This document shows, piece after piece, positions 9,211-17,912 of a stretch of DNA of 64,000 nucleotides. The notes under the pieces are model-generated. The model did no database searches. It saw nothing but the letters and a program-made list of their open reading frames with translations, and had not been told where the DNA came from. Position 1 is the stretch's first letter, and each line of letters starts with the position of its first letter. The translations under genes were made by a program, and so were the position numbers. Source of the stretch: Jannaschia sp. CCS1 (GTDB lineage: Bacteria > Pseudomonadota > Alphaproteobacteria > Rhodobacterales > Rhodobacteraceae); NCBI RefSeq assembly GCF_000013565.1, contig NC_007802.1:2604001-2668000 (forward strand), written 5' to 3'.

Positions 9211-12129
9211 ATGAGCATTGAGATCTTAAAGACCAACTTCATGGAGTTGACCAGCGATGCCGTCGTGGTCGGCTACGTCGCACCGGGTGAGCGCGTTGCG
9301 GTGCTTAAGTATGTGAACGCGGCCTTTACCGCCCAATTCGGTTACGCGCCCGACGACATTCTTGGAAAGACCGCCGCAACCCTCCACGACGAAGAGGATT
9401 GGGCCGGCTTCAAATCAACCGTCGACGGCCACATCGCTGCACATAGAACGCAGTTCTCCACCGATGCAAAGATGGTCCGCGCCGATGGGAGCCGGTTCTG
9501 GGCGAGCGCGTCATTGATCGTGGTCGAGAACGAAGACGAGGGCGGGCGCTATGTCTGCGCAACCTTTCGCGACATCTCAAACCTCAAGGAAGCGGAGACC
9601 ACGGCGCAAAACGCCCATGGTCGGCTGATCTCGGCCCTCAATGCCTATCCCGACCCTATCGTTATCTATGACAAGGATCTGTTGCTGGTGTGCTGGAACG
9701 ATGCTTATGCGATCCAGATGACAGGCCGCGCCGAAGGTTTGCAGGTTGGAATGCATCTGAAGGACGTGCTGCGACGCTGTGCGTTTCATGGCCAGGTTGC
9801 CGAGGCCAAGGGCCGTGAGGAGGCGTGGATTGCACAAACCATGTCGCCCGAGAACCTGGCGGTGGTCGCGCAGGACATCGAGATGGAGGGCGATATCCAT
9901 CAGCGGCTCATGCGCTCGCGGGCATCCAACGGCGACTACGTGGTCTTCCGCCTCGATACGACGGAGATGGTGCGTCAACGCCGCGCCTCGGAAGCGGCCC
10001 GTTCACGGCTTCTGGCCGCGCTCAATACCTACCCTGCCCCCTTCGCGATCTACGACGCCGACGACAGGCTTGTGGTGTGGAACAACGCCTATGCCGCCTC
10101 CATGGCCAAGGATATCGCGAATATCCAAGTCGGCCTTCATCGCAGGGATGTGGCCGCAATCGCCGTGCGCGATGGGATATTGGCCGAAGCCGTGGGCAAT
10201 GAGACCGAGTGGATCTCCAAGGAACACCAGGAGGCCGATCTTGCGAAACCCGTGCAGGATCTGGAGCTGGCCGGCGATATTCACCACCGATTGCTAAGGT
10301 CGCGGGCCGAGAATGGCGATCTGGTGATGTTGCGGATCGATACCACCGAAATCGTCCGTCACCGCCGCGCGCTGGAGAAAACGCAGGACCGGCTGATCTC
10401 GGCCATCAACGCCTATCCGGACCCTTTCGCGATTTATGACCGTGACCAGAACCTTGTGATCTGGAACCCCGCATATGCGCAGTCGATGACAGATGATCCC
10501 GACAGCCTCTACCCCGGGATCAGTCTGAAGGAGTTGCTGTTGGGTGCCGCCCGATGCGGGCGCATTCCGGTGAGCGGCATGAGTATAGAGGATTGGGTGG
10601 AGGAATATTACTCCGAAGATCTTCTCAAACCCGGCGCGGAAGACTTCGAGTTTGTCGGCGACACCCATTTTCGCATGGTTCGGTCCCGCGCGGAAAACGA
10701 AGAACATGTGGTGTTGAGCCTGAATATCACGGAGGTGGTCCGCCAGCGCCGCGCGGTGGAGGAATATGCCAAGAAGTTGGAGAAGGCCAACGCCGCCATC
10801 ACGCGCCAGGCCCAACGCGATGAACTGACGGGCCTGGGCAACCGCCGCTACCTGGGCCTGAAGTTTGACGCATTCGTCGCCCGACGCGCCCGGAATGGCG
10901 GGGAGATCGCGGCCCTGCATATCGACCTGGACCGGTTCAAGCAGATCAATGACACGATGGGCCATGCTGCGGGTGACAAGGTGCTGCTTGAAACCTCCAA
11001 GCGGGTGCAACGCCTGATCGGCCCGGACGATGTGGTGGCGCGCATCGGAGGGGACGAATTCGTCGTGCTGATCTATGAGCCGACCGTCAGTCAAAGGCCC
11101 GAAACGCTGACGGGTGTCTTACTGGACGCCTTGTCGCGGCCGACCCAGTTCGAGGGCCGCGAATGCCGGTTCGGGGCCTCCATTGGCCTGGCGCGCACGC
11201 CTCTTTCGGGGGTCGATGAGCTTTTGACCAATTCGGACGTCGCCCTTTACAAGGCCAAGCGGCGCGGACGCAGTCAGGTCAGCAGTTTCGACCGCTCGGA
11301 TTTGGAGGAGTTGCGCTGCAACAAGACGCTGGCCGATGACATCCTGCGCGGCATCGAGGGTGGAGAGTTTGTGCCATTTTATCAGCCCCAAGTGGACGCC
11401 AAAACGGGACGGGTCTTGGGGTTGGAGGCACTGGCCCGCTGGGATCACCCCCAAAAAGGCGTTCTGGCACCGTCGCATTTCTTGCAGATCGCGACCGACC
11501 TCAACGTCGCGGCGGACATCGACCGGATGATTTTCGAAGCCGCGATTGATGAATGCAGCAACACCTTCCAGGCCTTGGGTCAGCCCCCGACCCTGTCGTT
11601 CAATGTCAGCGCGCGCCGGGTCAGCGATGACAACATACAAGACATTGCAGGCCGCGTGCGCCAATACCCCGGCCAGGTGTGTTTTGAGCTGTTGGAGACG
11701 ATCTTCCTTGAAGAAGAAGGAGACGAATTCCTGAACCAGCTCGACCGTCTGCGGGAGCTAGGGATTGGGCTTGAGGTCGATGATTTCGGCAGCGGGCGCG
11801 CCTCGGTCATCGCCTTGCAGCGCATCGCACCGGACAGGCTCAAGATCGATCGTCGGCTGGTTGCCCCCATTGCCCATTGCGCAAAAGGCGTCCGCCTGCT
11901 CCGCTCGATCGTGGAAATCGGGCTGTCGCTGGAGATGGGGGTGACTGCCGAAGGTGTGGAAACGCGCGAACAGGCAGATATCCTGGCGGAGTTTGGCTGT
12001 GACCGGCTGCAGGGCTATCTTTTTGCAAAGCCCATGGGCTTCGCGGATATGGCAGCGTTCATGGAGCGCAGTCAGGGACTGGATGACGCCGCCACCGTCG
12101 CGCGGTTGCACAAGGCGCGGCGGGCCTGA
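9211..12129 (+). CDS. PAS-(PAS-like)x3-GGDEF-EAL cyclic-di-GMP enzyme
   Basis: This 972-residue protein starts with a PAS domain of the LOV/redox type (about 10-125), followed by three repeated PAS-like units beginning near residues 140, 267 and 395. Each contains a version of LISAxNAYPDPxxIYD and NxAYAxSM, so the repeat period is about 127 residues. Then come a GGDEF domain with intact GGDEF at residue 613 and an EAL domain with EALARW at 739, DDFGSG, and AEGVET. The diguanylate-cyclase I-site is missing: GPDD stands where RxxD is expected, so product inhibition should be weak. I chose the ATG at 9211 (AGGTGA just upstream); an in-frame ATG at 9193 is possible. No transmembrane segment is evident, so it is probably a cytoplasmic sensor that makes or degrades c-di-GMP. 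The signal is unknown. Confidence 0.9.
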   Translation: MSIEILKTNFMELTSDAVVVGYVAPGERVAVLKYVNAAFTAQFGYAPDDILGKTAATLHDEEDWAGFKSTVDGHIAAHRTQFSTDAKMVRADGSRFWASASLIVVENEDEGGRYVCATFRDISNLKEAETTAQNAHGRLISALNAYPDPIVIYDKDLLLVCWNDAYAIQMTGRAEGLQVGMHLKDVLRRCAFHGQVAEAKGREEAWIAQTMSPENLAVVAQDIEMEGDIHQRLMRSRASNGDYVVFRLDTTEMVRQRRASEAARSRLLAALNTYPAPFAIYDADDRLVVWNNAYAASMAKDIANIQVGLHRRDVAAIAVRDGILAEAVGNETEWISKEHQEADLAKPVQDLELAGDIHHRLLRSRAENGDLVMLRIDTTEIVRHRRALEKTQDRLISAINAYPDPFAIYDRDQNLVIWNPAYAQSMTDDPDSLYPGISLKELLLGAARCGRIPVSGMSIEDWVEEYYSEDLLKPGAEDFEFVGDTHFRMVRSRAENEEHVVLSLNITEVVRQRRAVEEYAKKLEKANAAITRQAQRDELTGLGNRRYLGLKFDAFVARRARNGGEIAALHIDLDRFKQINDTMGHAAGDKVLLETSKRVQRLIGPDDVVARIGGDEFVVLIYEPTVSQRPETLTGVLLDALSRPTQFEGRECRFGASIGLARTPLSGVDELLTNSDVALYKAKRRGRSQVSSFDRSDLEELRCNKTLADDILRGIEGGEFVPFYQPQVDAKTGRVLGLEALARWDHPQKGVLAPSHFLQIATDLNVAADIDRMIFEAAIDECSNTFQALGQPPTLSFNVSARRVSDDNIQDIAGRVRQYPGQVCFELLETIFLEEEGDEFLNQLDRLRELGIGLEVDDFGSGRASVIALQRIAPDRLKIDRRLVAPIAHCAKGVRLLRSIVEIGLSLEMGVTAEGVETREQADILAEFGCDRLQGYLFAKPMGFADMAAFMERSQGLDDAATVARLHKARRA

Positions 12130-12203
12130 CCTGCCCACCAGGCGGACTTGCCACCTCGCCCATCGCTCACCGCCCCGGTCAAACTCCTCAGATTCCATTG
12201 ATT

Positions 12204-12220
12204 TATCGGATTTTCCGATA
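12204..12220. promoter_or_regulatory. Perfect palindrome upstream of allE
   Basis: TATCGGATTTTCCGATA is a perfect 7-3-7 inverted repeat about 80 bases before the allE start. Its size and position suit a dimeric regulator's operator. It contains a T-N11-A arrangement, so the LysR regulator encoded at 21788-22720 is one candidate; that link is a guess. Confidence 0.45.
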
Positions 12221-12299
12221 GGTGCTGTCGCTACATTCCGTCTGGTGCAGGCGGATTGAGACGCCCTATCCTACAACGATGTTAATCAAGGACGGTGTC

Positions 12300-13133
12300 A
12301 TGACGGCTCGCTATTTCGCCCCCAAGGGGGGCCATCCGCCTCAAGAGCAACTTCTGACTGACCGCGCCGTTTTTACCGAGGCTTACGCGGTCATCCCCCG
12401 GGGCACGATGCAGGACATCGTCACCAGCGCTTTGCCGTTTTGGGACCACACCCGCCTGTGGGTCTTGTCGCGCCCGCTCAGCGGATTTGCCGAGACATTT
12501 TCGCAATACATTATGGAGGTGTCGCCCGGCGGCGGTTCGGACCGGCCCGAGACGGACCCGAATGCCGAAAGCGTCTTGTTCGTGGTCGACGGGACGTGCG
12601 GCATCACCATCGCAGGGGCCGCCCATACCCTGCGGCCCGGTAGTTACGTCTACCTCCCGCCCGCCACCAACTGGACCTTGCACAACAAAACAGACGCGGC
12701 GGTGCGGTTTCACTGGATCCGCAAGTCCTATGAGGCGGTGGACGGCCTGCCCCTACCCGACCCCCTTGTCACCCACGAGGATAATGTGACCGCCAACGTC
12801 ATGCCGGACACGGATGGCAAATGGGCGACAACACGATTTGTGGAATCCGCCGATATGCGCCACGACATGCATGTCAACATCGTCACCTTCCAGCCCGGCG
12901 CCGTGATCCCCTTCGCTGAAACCCATGTGATGGAGCACGGATTATATGTGCTTGAGGGCAAGGCGGTTTATCGCCTGAATCAAGATTGGGTGGAGGTGGA
13001 AGCCGGGGACTACATGTGGCTGCGCGCGTTTTGCCCGCAGGCTTGCTATGCAGGTGGGCCCGGTCCGTTTCGGTATTTGTTGTATAAGGATGTAAACCGG
13101 CACATGACGCTGCGTGGCGGGAGGGCCATCTAG
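12300..13133 (+). CDS. allE: (S)-ureidoglycine aminohydrolase, bicupin
   Basis: The 277-residue protein has two cupin domains in tandem (about 50-135 and 185-270) and aligns by eye along its length with E. coli AllE. Shared features include ETHVMEHGLYVLEGKAVY (E. coli ETHVQEHGAYIL), GDYMW, and the C-terminal YKDVNRxM-like ending. It deaminates ureidoglycine to ureidoglycolate, the step between allantoate and the AllA reaction. The ATG at 12300 is preceded by AAGGA at 12288-12292. It is transcribed toward bhcABCD but separated from it by 257 AT-rich bases with their own palindromes. An allantoate-cleaving enzyme is not present in this window. Confidence 0.88.
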   Translation: MTARYFAPKGGHPPQEQLLTDRAVFTEAYAVIPRGTMQDIVTSALPFWDHTRLWVLSRPLSGFAETFSQYIMEVSPGGGSDRPETDPNAESVLFVVDGTCGITIAGAAHTLRPGSYVYLPPATNWTLHNKTDAAVRFHWIRKSYEAVDGLPLPDPLVTHEDNVTANVMPDTDGKWATTRFVESADMRHDMHVNIVTFQPGAVIPFAETHVMEHGLYVLEGKAVYRLNQDWVEVEAGDYMWLRAFCPQACYAGGPGPFRYLLYKDVNRHMTLRGGRAI

Positions 13134-13217
13134 ACACGGCGACCTCACTGGCCGCCCGGTGCCAATTTGACGGCGACGGACGTGCATTGATTTCGTCTCT
13201 GACGTAGAATCAACACC

Positions 13218-13289
13218 GTATCTCGACATCTCTTTCAGATGAAATGAAATAGAATTTCATCATATGAAAAATATAAATACCTGAGATAC
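13218..13289. promoter_or_regulatory. Probable bhc operon promoter/operator with nested inverted repeats
   Basis: This AT-rich stretch contrasts with the GC-rich surroundings. At 13244-13260, ATGAAATAGAATTTCAT is a perfect 7-3-7 palindrome close to the IclR-family operator style (TGGAAATnATTTCCA). It is flanked by GTATCTC at 13218-13224 and its complement GAGATAC at 13283-13289. The known regulator of the beta-hydroxyaspartate cycle, BhcR, is an IclR protein, but no gene for it is visible here. Confidence 0.55.
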
Positions 13290-13390
13290 ATGACTTTTTG
13301 ATACCGATGCGTATGACGGGTCCCCTATATGCAAAAATAGGCACCCGCCGTCACCTCCGATATGTTGCCCGAAATCGAGAGGAGACGACG

Positions 13391-14581
13391 ATGAGCTTTC
13401 AGAACCCGGTCTTTATTCCCGGCCCTACGAATATGCCCGAGAGGATTCGCACGGCTTGTGATATGCCCACGATTGATCACCGCTCTCCAACCTTTGGACG
13501 CATTCTGCATCCCTGTCTTGAGAACGTGCGCAAGATCCTGAAATCAGACAACGCCCACATCTTCATCTTCCCCTCCACCGGCACTGGCGGTTGGGAAACG
13601 GCGCTGACCAACACGCTGTCACCCGGCGACAAGGTTCTGGCAGCACGCAATGGCATGTTCAGCCATCGCTGGATCGATATGTGCCAACGCCACCAACTGG
13701 ATGTGGACATTGTCGAGACGCCCTGGGGTGCGGGCCTGCCCGCCGAGCGTTACGCGGAAATTCTCGCAGCGGATACGGCCCACGAGATCAAGGTCGTGCT
13801 GGCGACGCATAATGAGACGGCCACGGGCGTCAAATCCGACATCGCTGCCGTCCGCCGCGCGCTGGACGACGCGGGCCACCCCGCCCTGCTGTTCGTGGAT
13901 GGGGTCAGCTCTATCGCATCCATGGACTTTCGCTTTGACGAATGGGGCGTGGACATCGCCGTGACCGGATCGCAAAAGGGGTTCATGCTGCCAGCCGGTC
14001 TGGCGATTGTCGGCTTCTCCGACAAGGCGAAGGCCGCAAGCGAAACCGCGACACTCCCGCGCACCTTCTTCGATATCAAGGACATGGCGGGTGGCTATGC
14101 CGCCAACGCCTTCCCCTACACGCCGCCCGTGGGTTTGATGCGGGGATTGAAACTGGCCACGGATCTCCTGCTAGAGGAAGGGTTGGAGAACGTCTTTGCC
14201 CGGCATCACCGCATTGCTGAAGGCGTTCGCCGCGCCGTGGATGCCTGGGGACTGGAGCTGTGCGCGCAGAGCGCCGATGTGCAGTCTGACACCGTCAGCG
14301 CGATCAAAACGCCCGAGGGATTCGACGCCACCGATATCGTGACCCGCGCGGCAGAGACCTATGGCGTCGCGTTCGGTGTCGGTCTGGGCGAGGTTGCAGG
14401 CAAGGTCTTTCGCATCGGCCATCTGGGCAGCCTCACGGACGTCATGGCGCTGTCAGGCCTCGCCACCGCCGAGATGTGCATGGTGGATCTGGGTCTCGAC
14501 ATCAAACTGGGCTCTGGCGTGGCGGCGGCACAGGAATACTATCGCACAAACCCTGCACAATCGGCACTGCCGGTGGATTGA
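13391..14581 (+). CDS. bhcA: L-aspartate:glyoxylate aminotransferase of the beta-hydroxyaspartate cycle
   Basis: The 396-residue protein is a class V (fold type I) PLP aminotransferase. The PLP lysine is expected at K196 in TGSQKGFMLPAG; the N terminus has FIPGPTNMPERI. Similar proteins are often labelled serine-glyoxylate or alanine-glyoxylate aminotransferase, but the gene order here with a threonine-dehydratase-like, a D-threonine-aldolase-like and an ornithine-cyclodeaminase-like gene is that of bhcABCD described in Paracoccus denitrificans. There BhcA makes glycine from glyoxylate, with aspartate as amino donor. A GAGAGGAGA ribosome site precedes the ATG. It leads a four-gene operon behind an AT-rich promoter region. 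Confidence 0.92.
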   Translation: MSFQNPVFIPGPTNMPERIRTACDMPTIDHRSPTFGRILHPCLENVRKILKSDNAHIFIFPSTGTGGWETALTNTLSPGDKVLAARNGMFSHRWIDMCQRHQLDVDIVETPWGAGLPAERYAEILAADTAHEIKVVLATHNETATGVKSDIAAVRRALDDAGHPALLFVDGVSSIASMDFRFDEWGVDIAVTGSQKGFMLPAGLAIVGFSDKAKAASETATLPRTFFDIKDMAGGYAANAFPYTPPVGLMRGLKLATDLLLEEGLENVFARHHRIAEGVRRAVDAWGLELCAQSADVQSDTVSAIKTPEGFDATDIVTRAAETYGVAFGVGLGEVAGKVFRIGHLGSLTDVMALSGLATAEMCMVDLGLDIKLGSGVAAAQEYYRTNPAQSALPVD

Positions 14582-14595
14582 AGAGAGGTGTGACC

Positions 14596-15558
14596 ATGAA
14601 AGATACCCTAGATCTTCCAACCTACGACGACATGCTCGCCGCGCATGAGCGGATCAAGCCGCATATCAACCGCACGCCGGTGCGCACCTCTGCCTACCTC
14701 AATGAACTGACGGGCGCGGAGTTGTTCTTCAAATGCGAGAACTTCCAGGAGCCGGGCGCCTTCAAAGTGCGTGGCGCGGCCAATGCCGTTTTCGGGTTAA
14801 GCGATGCGCAGGCCGAAAAGGGCGTCGCGACACATTCGTCGGGCAACCACGCGTCCTGCCTCTCCTATGCGGCGATGCGCCGGGGCATTCCGTGCAACGT
14901 TGTGATGCCGCGTACCGCGCCGCAGGCCAAGAAAGATACCGTGAAGCGCTATGGCGGGGTGATCACGGAGTGCGACCCGTCCACCACCTCGCGCGAAGAG
15001 ACGTTCGCCAAGGTGCAAGCCGCAACAGGCGGCGACTTCGTCCACCCCTATAACGACCCGCGCGTGATCGCGGGCCAAGGCACCTGCTCCAAGGAATTCA
15101 TGGAGCAAGTGGACGGGCTCGACATGATGGTTGCCCCCATCGGCGGCGGCGGCATGATCTCTGGCACCTGCCTGACCCTTTCAACCCTGGCGCCAGAGGT
15201 GCAGATCATCGCGGCAGAGCCGGAACAGGCCGATGACGCTTACCGCAGCTTCAAAGCGGGCTATATTATTGCCGATGATGCGCCCAAAACCATCGCCGAC
15301 GGCCTGCTGGTGCCCCTGAAAGAACGGACCTGGCACTTCGTCAGCAACCATGTGACCGATATCCTCACCGCATCGGAAGAGGAAATCATCGACGCGATGA
15401 AGATCACCTGGAAGCATCTGCGCATCGTAATGGAGGCCAGCTGCGCCGTGCCGCTCGCCACCATTCTGAAGAACAAGGATCGCTTCGCGGGCAAACGCGT
15501 GGGCGTGATCATTACGGGCGGCAATGTCGATCTCGACAAGCTGCCTTGGACCCAATGA
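14596..15558 (+). CDS. bhcB: Erythro-beta-hydroxyaspartate dehydratase
   Basis: This 320-residue protein is a fold type II PLP enzyme of the threonine dehydratase/serine racemase family. The PLP lysine is predicted at K57 (GAFKVRGA), with the glycine-rich phosphate loop GGGGMISG and the SSGNHA motif. In the beta-hydroxyaspartate cycle it removes water from erythro-beta-hydroxyaspartate to give iminosuccinate. The length fits the single-domain form without an ACT regulatory domain, which argues against biosynthetic threonine deaminase. The ATG at 14596 has AGAGAGG at 14583-14588. It lies 14 bases after bhcA and 25 before bhcC. Confidence 0.92.
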   Translation: MKDTLDLPTYDDMLAAHERIKPHINRTPVRTSAYLNELTGAELFFKCENFQEPGAFKVRGAANAVFGLSDAQAEKGVATHSSGNHASCLSYAAMRRGIPCNVVMPRTAPQAKKDTVKRYGGVITECDPSTTSREETFAKVQAATGGDFVHPYNDPRVIAGQGTCSKEFMEQVDGLDMMVAPIGGGGMISGTCLTLSTLAPEVQIIAAEPEQADDAYRSFKAGYIIADDAPKTIADGLLVPLKERTWHFVSNHVTDILTASEEEIIDAMKITWKHLRIVMEASCAVPLATILKNKDRFAGKRVGVIITGGNVDLDKLPWTQ

Positions 15559-15583
15559 ACGACACTTTGAAGGGAGTTCAGAG

Positions 15584-16747
15584 ATGAACAAGCAAGTGAA
15601 TTTCGATGAGCTGGAAGTTGGTTATGACGTCCCCGCGCTGCCCGGCATGGATGAGGCTGATATCCAGACTCCCTGCCTGGTGCTGGATCTGGACGCGCTG
15701 GAGCGGAACATCAAGAAGATGGGTGATTACGCACGCGAACACGGGATGCGCCACAGGGTTCACGGCAAGATGCACAAGTCCGTTGATGTGGCCAAGTTGC
15801 AGGAAGAGCTTGGCGGGGCCTGCGGTGTGTGCTGCCAAAAGGTGTCCGAGGCCGAGGTCTTCGCGCGTGGCGGGATCAAGGATGTCATGGTCTCCAACCA
15901 GGTGACGGACCCGCAGAAGATCGACCGCTTGGCGCGCATGCCGAAGTTTGGCGCACGTGTGCTGTGTTGTGTGGACGATCCGGCCAACGTGGCGGATCTG
16001 TCGGCGGCAGCCGTCAAGCACGGCACCCAGATCGAGGCGCTGGTGGAGATCGATTGCGGCGCGGGCCGCTGCGGCGTGACCACGACGCAGGAGGTCGTGA
16101 ACATCGCGAAGATGATCGACGCCGCCGAGGGCCTGAAGTTTGCGGGCATCCAGGCCTACCAAGGCGCGATGCAGCACCTCGACAGCTATGACGAACGCGC
16201 GAGCAAGACCCAGGTCGCCATCGACATGGTCGAGGACGCGATTGCAGGCCTGAAGGCCAATGGGTTGGAATGTGATATCGTCGGTGGCGGCGGCACGGGC
16301 AGCTACTACTTTGAAAGCAATTCGGGCGCGTTCAATGAGCTTCAGTGCGGGTCCTATGCGTTCATGGACGCGGATTATGGCCGTATCCTCGACAAGGACG
16401 GCAAGCGCATCGACGACGGCGAATGGGAGAATGCGCTATTCATCCTGACATCCGTGATGAGCCATGCGAAGGCCGACAAAGCCATCGTAGACGCAGGCCT
16501 GAAAGCACAATCCGTCGACTCTGGGCTGCCAACGATCTATGGACGCGATGACGTGGAATACGTCAAATGCTCCGATGAGCATGGCGTGGTGATGGATCCG
16601 GACGGTGTGCTGAATGTGAACGACAAGCTGCGCCTGGTGCCCGGCCATTGTGATCCCACCTGCAACGTCCACGATTGGTATGTCGGCGTGCGCGGCGGCA
16701 AGGTCGAGACGCTGTGGCCCGTGTCGGCGCGTGGCAAGGCGTATTGA
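15584..16747 (+). CDS. bhcC: Beta-hydroxyaspartate aldolase
   Basis: The 387-residue protein belongs to the D-threonine aldolase/alanine-racemase-fold family. HGKMHKS near residues 60-66 corresponds to the PLP site (predicted K62), and GHCDPTCNVHDWYVG near the C terminus supplies the metal-binding His/Cys pair of this family. BhcC condenses glycine with glyoxylate to make (2R,3S)-beta-hydroxyaspartate, the carbon-carbon bond-forming step of the cycle. AAGGGAG lies 7 bases upstream of the ATG. The order after bhcAB and before bhcD identifies it better than the generic aldolase family does. Confidence 0.92.
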   Translation: MNKQVNFDELEVGYDVPALPGMDEADIQTPCLVLDLDALERNIKKMGDYAREHGMRHRVHGKMHKSVDVAKLQEELGGACGVCCQKVSEAEVFARGGIKDVMVSNQVTDPQKIDRLARMPKFGARVLCCVDDPANVADLSAAAVKHGTQIEALVEIDCGAGRCGVTTTQEVVNIAKMIDAAEGLKFAGIQAYQGAMQHLDSYDERASKTQVAIDMVEDAIAGLKANGLECDIVGGGGTGSYYFESNSGAFNELQCGSYAFMDADYGRILDKDGKRIDDGEWENALFILTSVMSHAKADKAIVDAGLKAQSVDSGLPTIYGRDDVEYVKCSDEHGVVMDPDGVLNVNDKLRLVPGHCDPTCNVHDWYVGVRGGKVETLWPVSARGKAY

Positions 16748-16774
16748 GGGCGTTTCGCCTGACGGCGACCCACC

Positions 16775-16850
16775 GGGGGACTGGTCCCCCGGACCCCCTA
16801 GAGGTGTAAAGCCAAGATGAAGGAGCCGCGTTGGAAGGCGCGGCTCTTCT
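16775..16850 (+). terminator. Tandem hairpins between bhcC and bhcD
   Basis: Two stems lie in this gap: GGGGGA/TCCCCC at 16775-16790, then GAGCCGCG/CGCGGCTC at 16823-16846 followed by TTCT. The short T-run suggests partial termination or mRNA processing, so bhcD may be expressed at a different level from bhcABC. Confidence 0.55.
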
Positions 16851-16871
16851 ACAATCAAACGGAGTGAACCC

Positions 16872-17837
16872 ATGTATATCGTGCCCGAGCGCGCAATTGC
16901 GGACCTGATGACGCGGGAGGCCGCGTTCGATGCGGTTGAAAAGGTATTTGCCGCCATGGCCGCAGGCGACGCCTATAACTTTCCCGTCGTGCGCGAGGCC
17001 ATCGGCCACGAAGACGCGCTTTACGGCTTCAAGGGCGGGTTCGATCAGGCTGGTCTGACGCTGGGGCTAAAGGCGGGGGGCTACTGGCCCAACAACCTTG
17101 AGAAGCGTGACTTGATCAACCACCAGTCGACGGTGTTTCTGTTTGACCCCGATACCGGCAAAGCCAAAGCCATGGTTGGCGGCAACCTGTTGACCGCCCT
17201 GCGCACGGCGGCGGCGTCCAGCGTCTCTATCAAGCACCTGGCGCGCGACGACGCGAAAGTTATCGGCATGATTGGCGCGGGCCACCAAGCCACGTTCCAG
17301 TTGCGCGCGGCACTGGAGCAGCGGACCTTCGAAAAGGTCATTGGCTGGAACTACCACCCCGATATGCTGCCCAACATCGAGAAGGTCGCGACTGAGGCGG
17401 GCGTGCCGTTTGAGGCGGTCGACCTGCCGGGCATGGCTGAGGCGGATGTGATCATCTCCATCACGTCGGCCTTCGCGCCTTCGCTGATGGCGGACCATGT
17501 CGCGCCGGGCACACACATCGCCTGCATGGGCACCGACACCAAGGGCAAGCAGGAGGTCGAGGCCGCGCTTCTGGCGCGCGCGACGGTGTTCACCGATGAG
17601 GTGGCGCAGTCCGTCTCCATCGGCGAAGCGCAGCATGCCGTCGCCGATGGCTTGATCGCGGAGGGCGACGTCCATCAACTCGGCGCAGTGATCAATGGCA
17701 CCCATGCGGGCCGCGCCTCCGCCGACGAGATCACGCTGTTTGACGGGACGGGCGTTGGCTTGCAGGACCTGGCCGTTGCGGCATCAGTCGTCGATCTGGC
17801 GATTAAAAAAGGCGTGGCGATTGAGGTCGACTTCTAG
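16872..17837 (+). CDS. bhcD: Iminosuccinate reductase
   Basis: The 321-residue protein is of the ornithine cyclodeaminase/mu-crystallin family, with a Rossmann segment around VIGMIGAGHQATFQLRA and a later HIACMGTDTKGKQE motif. In the beta-hydroxyaspartate cycle BhcD reduces iminosuccinate to L-aspartate, which regenerates the amino donor used by BhcA. The generic name ornithine cyclodeaminase would be misleading here. It is the last gene of the bhc operon, separated from bhcC by two hairpins, and ends against a strong terminator shared with the convergent permease gene. Confidence 0.92.
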   Translation: MYIVPERAIADLMTREAAFDAVEKVFAAMAAGDAYNFPVVREAIGHEDALYGFKGGFDQAGLTLGLKAGGYWPNNLEKRDLINHQSTVFLFDPDTGKAKAMVGGNLLTALRTAAASSVSIKHLARDDAKVIGMIGAGHQATFQLRAALEQRTFEKVIGWNYHPDMLPNIEKVATEAGVPFEAVDLPGMAEADVIISITSAFAPSLMADHVAPGTHIACMGTDTKGKQEVEAALLARATVFTDEVAQSVSIGEAQHAVADGLIAEGDVHQLGAVINGTHAGRASADEITLFDGTGVGLQDLAVAASVVDLAIKKGVAIEVDF

Positions 17838-17858
17838 AGCGCGACAACAGAATACAAG

Positions 17859-17895
17859 AAGGGGCGTGGGGCCAAACAGCGCCACGCCCCTTTTT
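17859..17895. terminator. Bidirectional rho-independent terminator between bhcD and the permease
   Basis: AAGGGGCGTGG at 17859-17869 pairs with CCACGCCCCTT at 17882-17892 and is followed by a T-run on the plus strand. On the minus strand the stem is followed by TTCTT. It can therefore stop both convergent operons. Confidence 0.85.
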
Positions 17896-17912
17896 CATGT
17901 CTTCAGAACGGC

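Noticed and set aside
14596-17837. Generic calls of threonine dehydratase, D-threonine aldolase and ornithine cyclodeaminase
   Set aside because: The order aminotransferase-dehydratase-aldolase-reductase is specific to the beta-hydroxyaspartate cycle, and each domain fits its bhc role.
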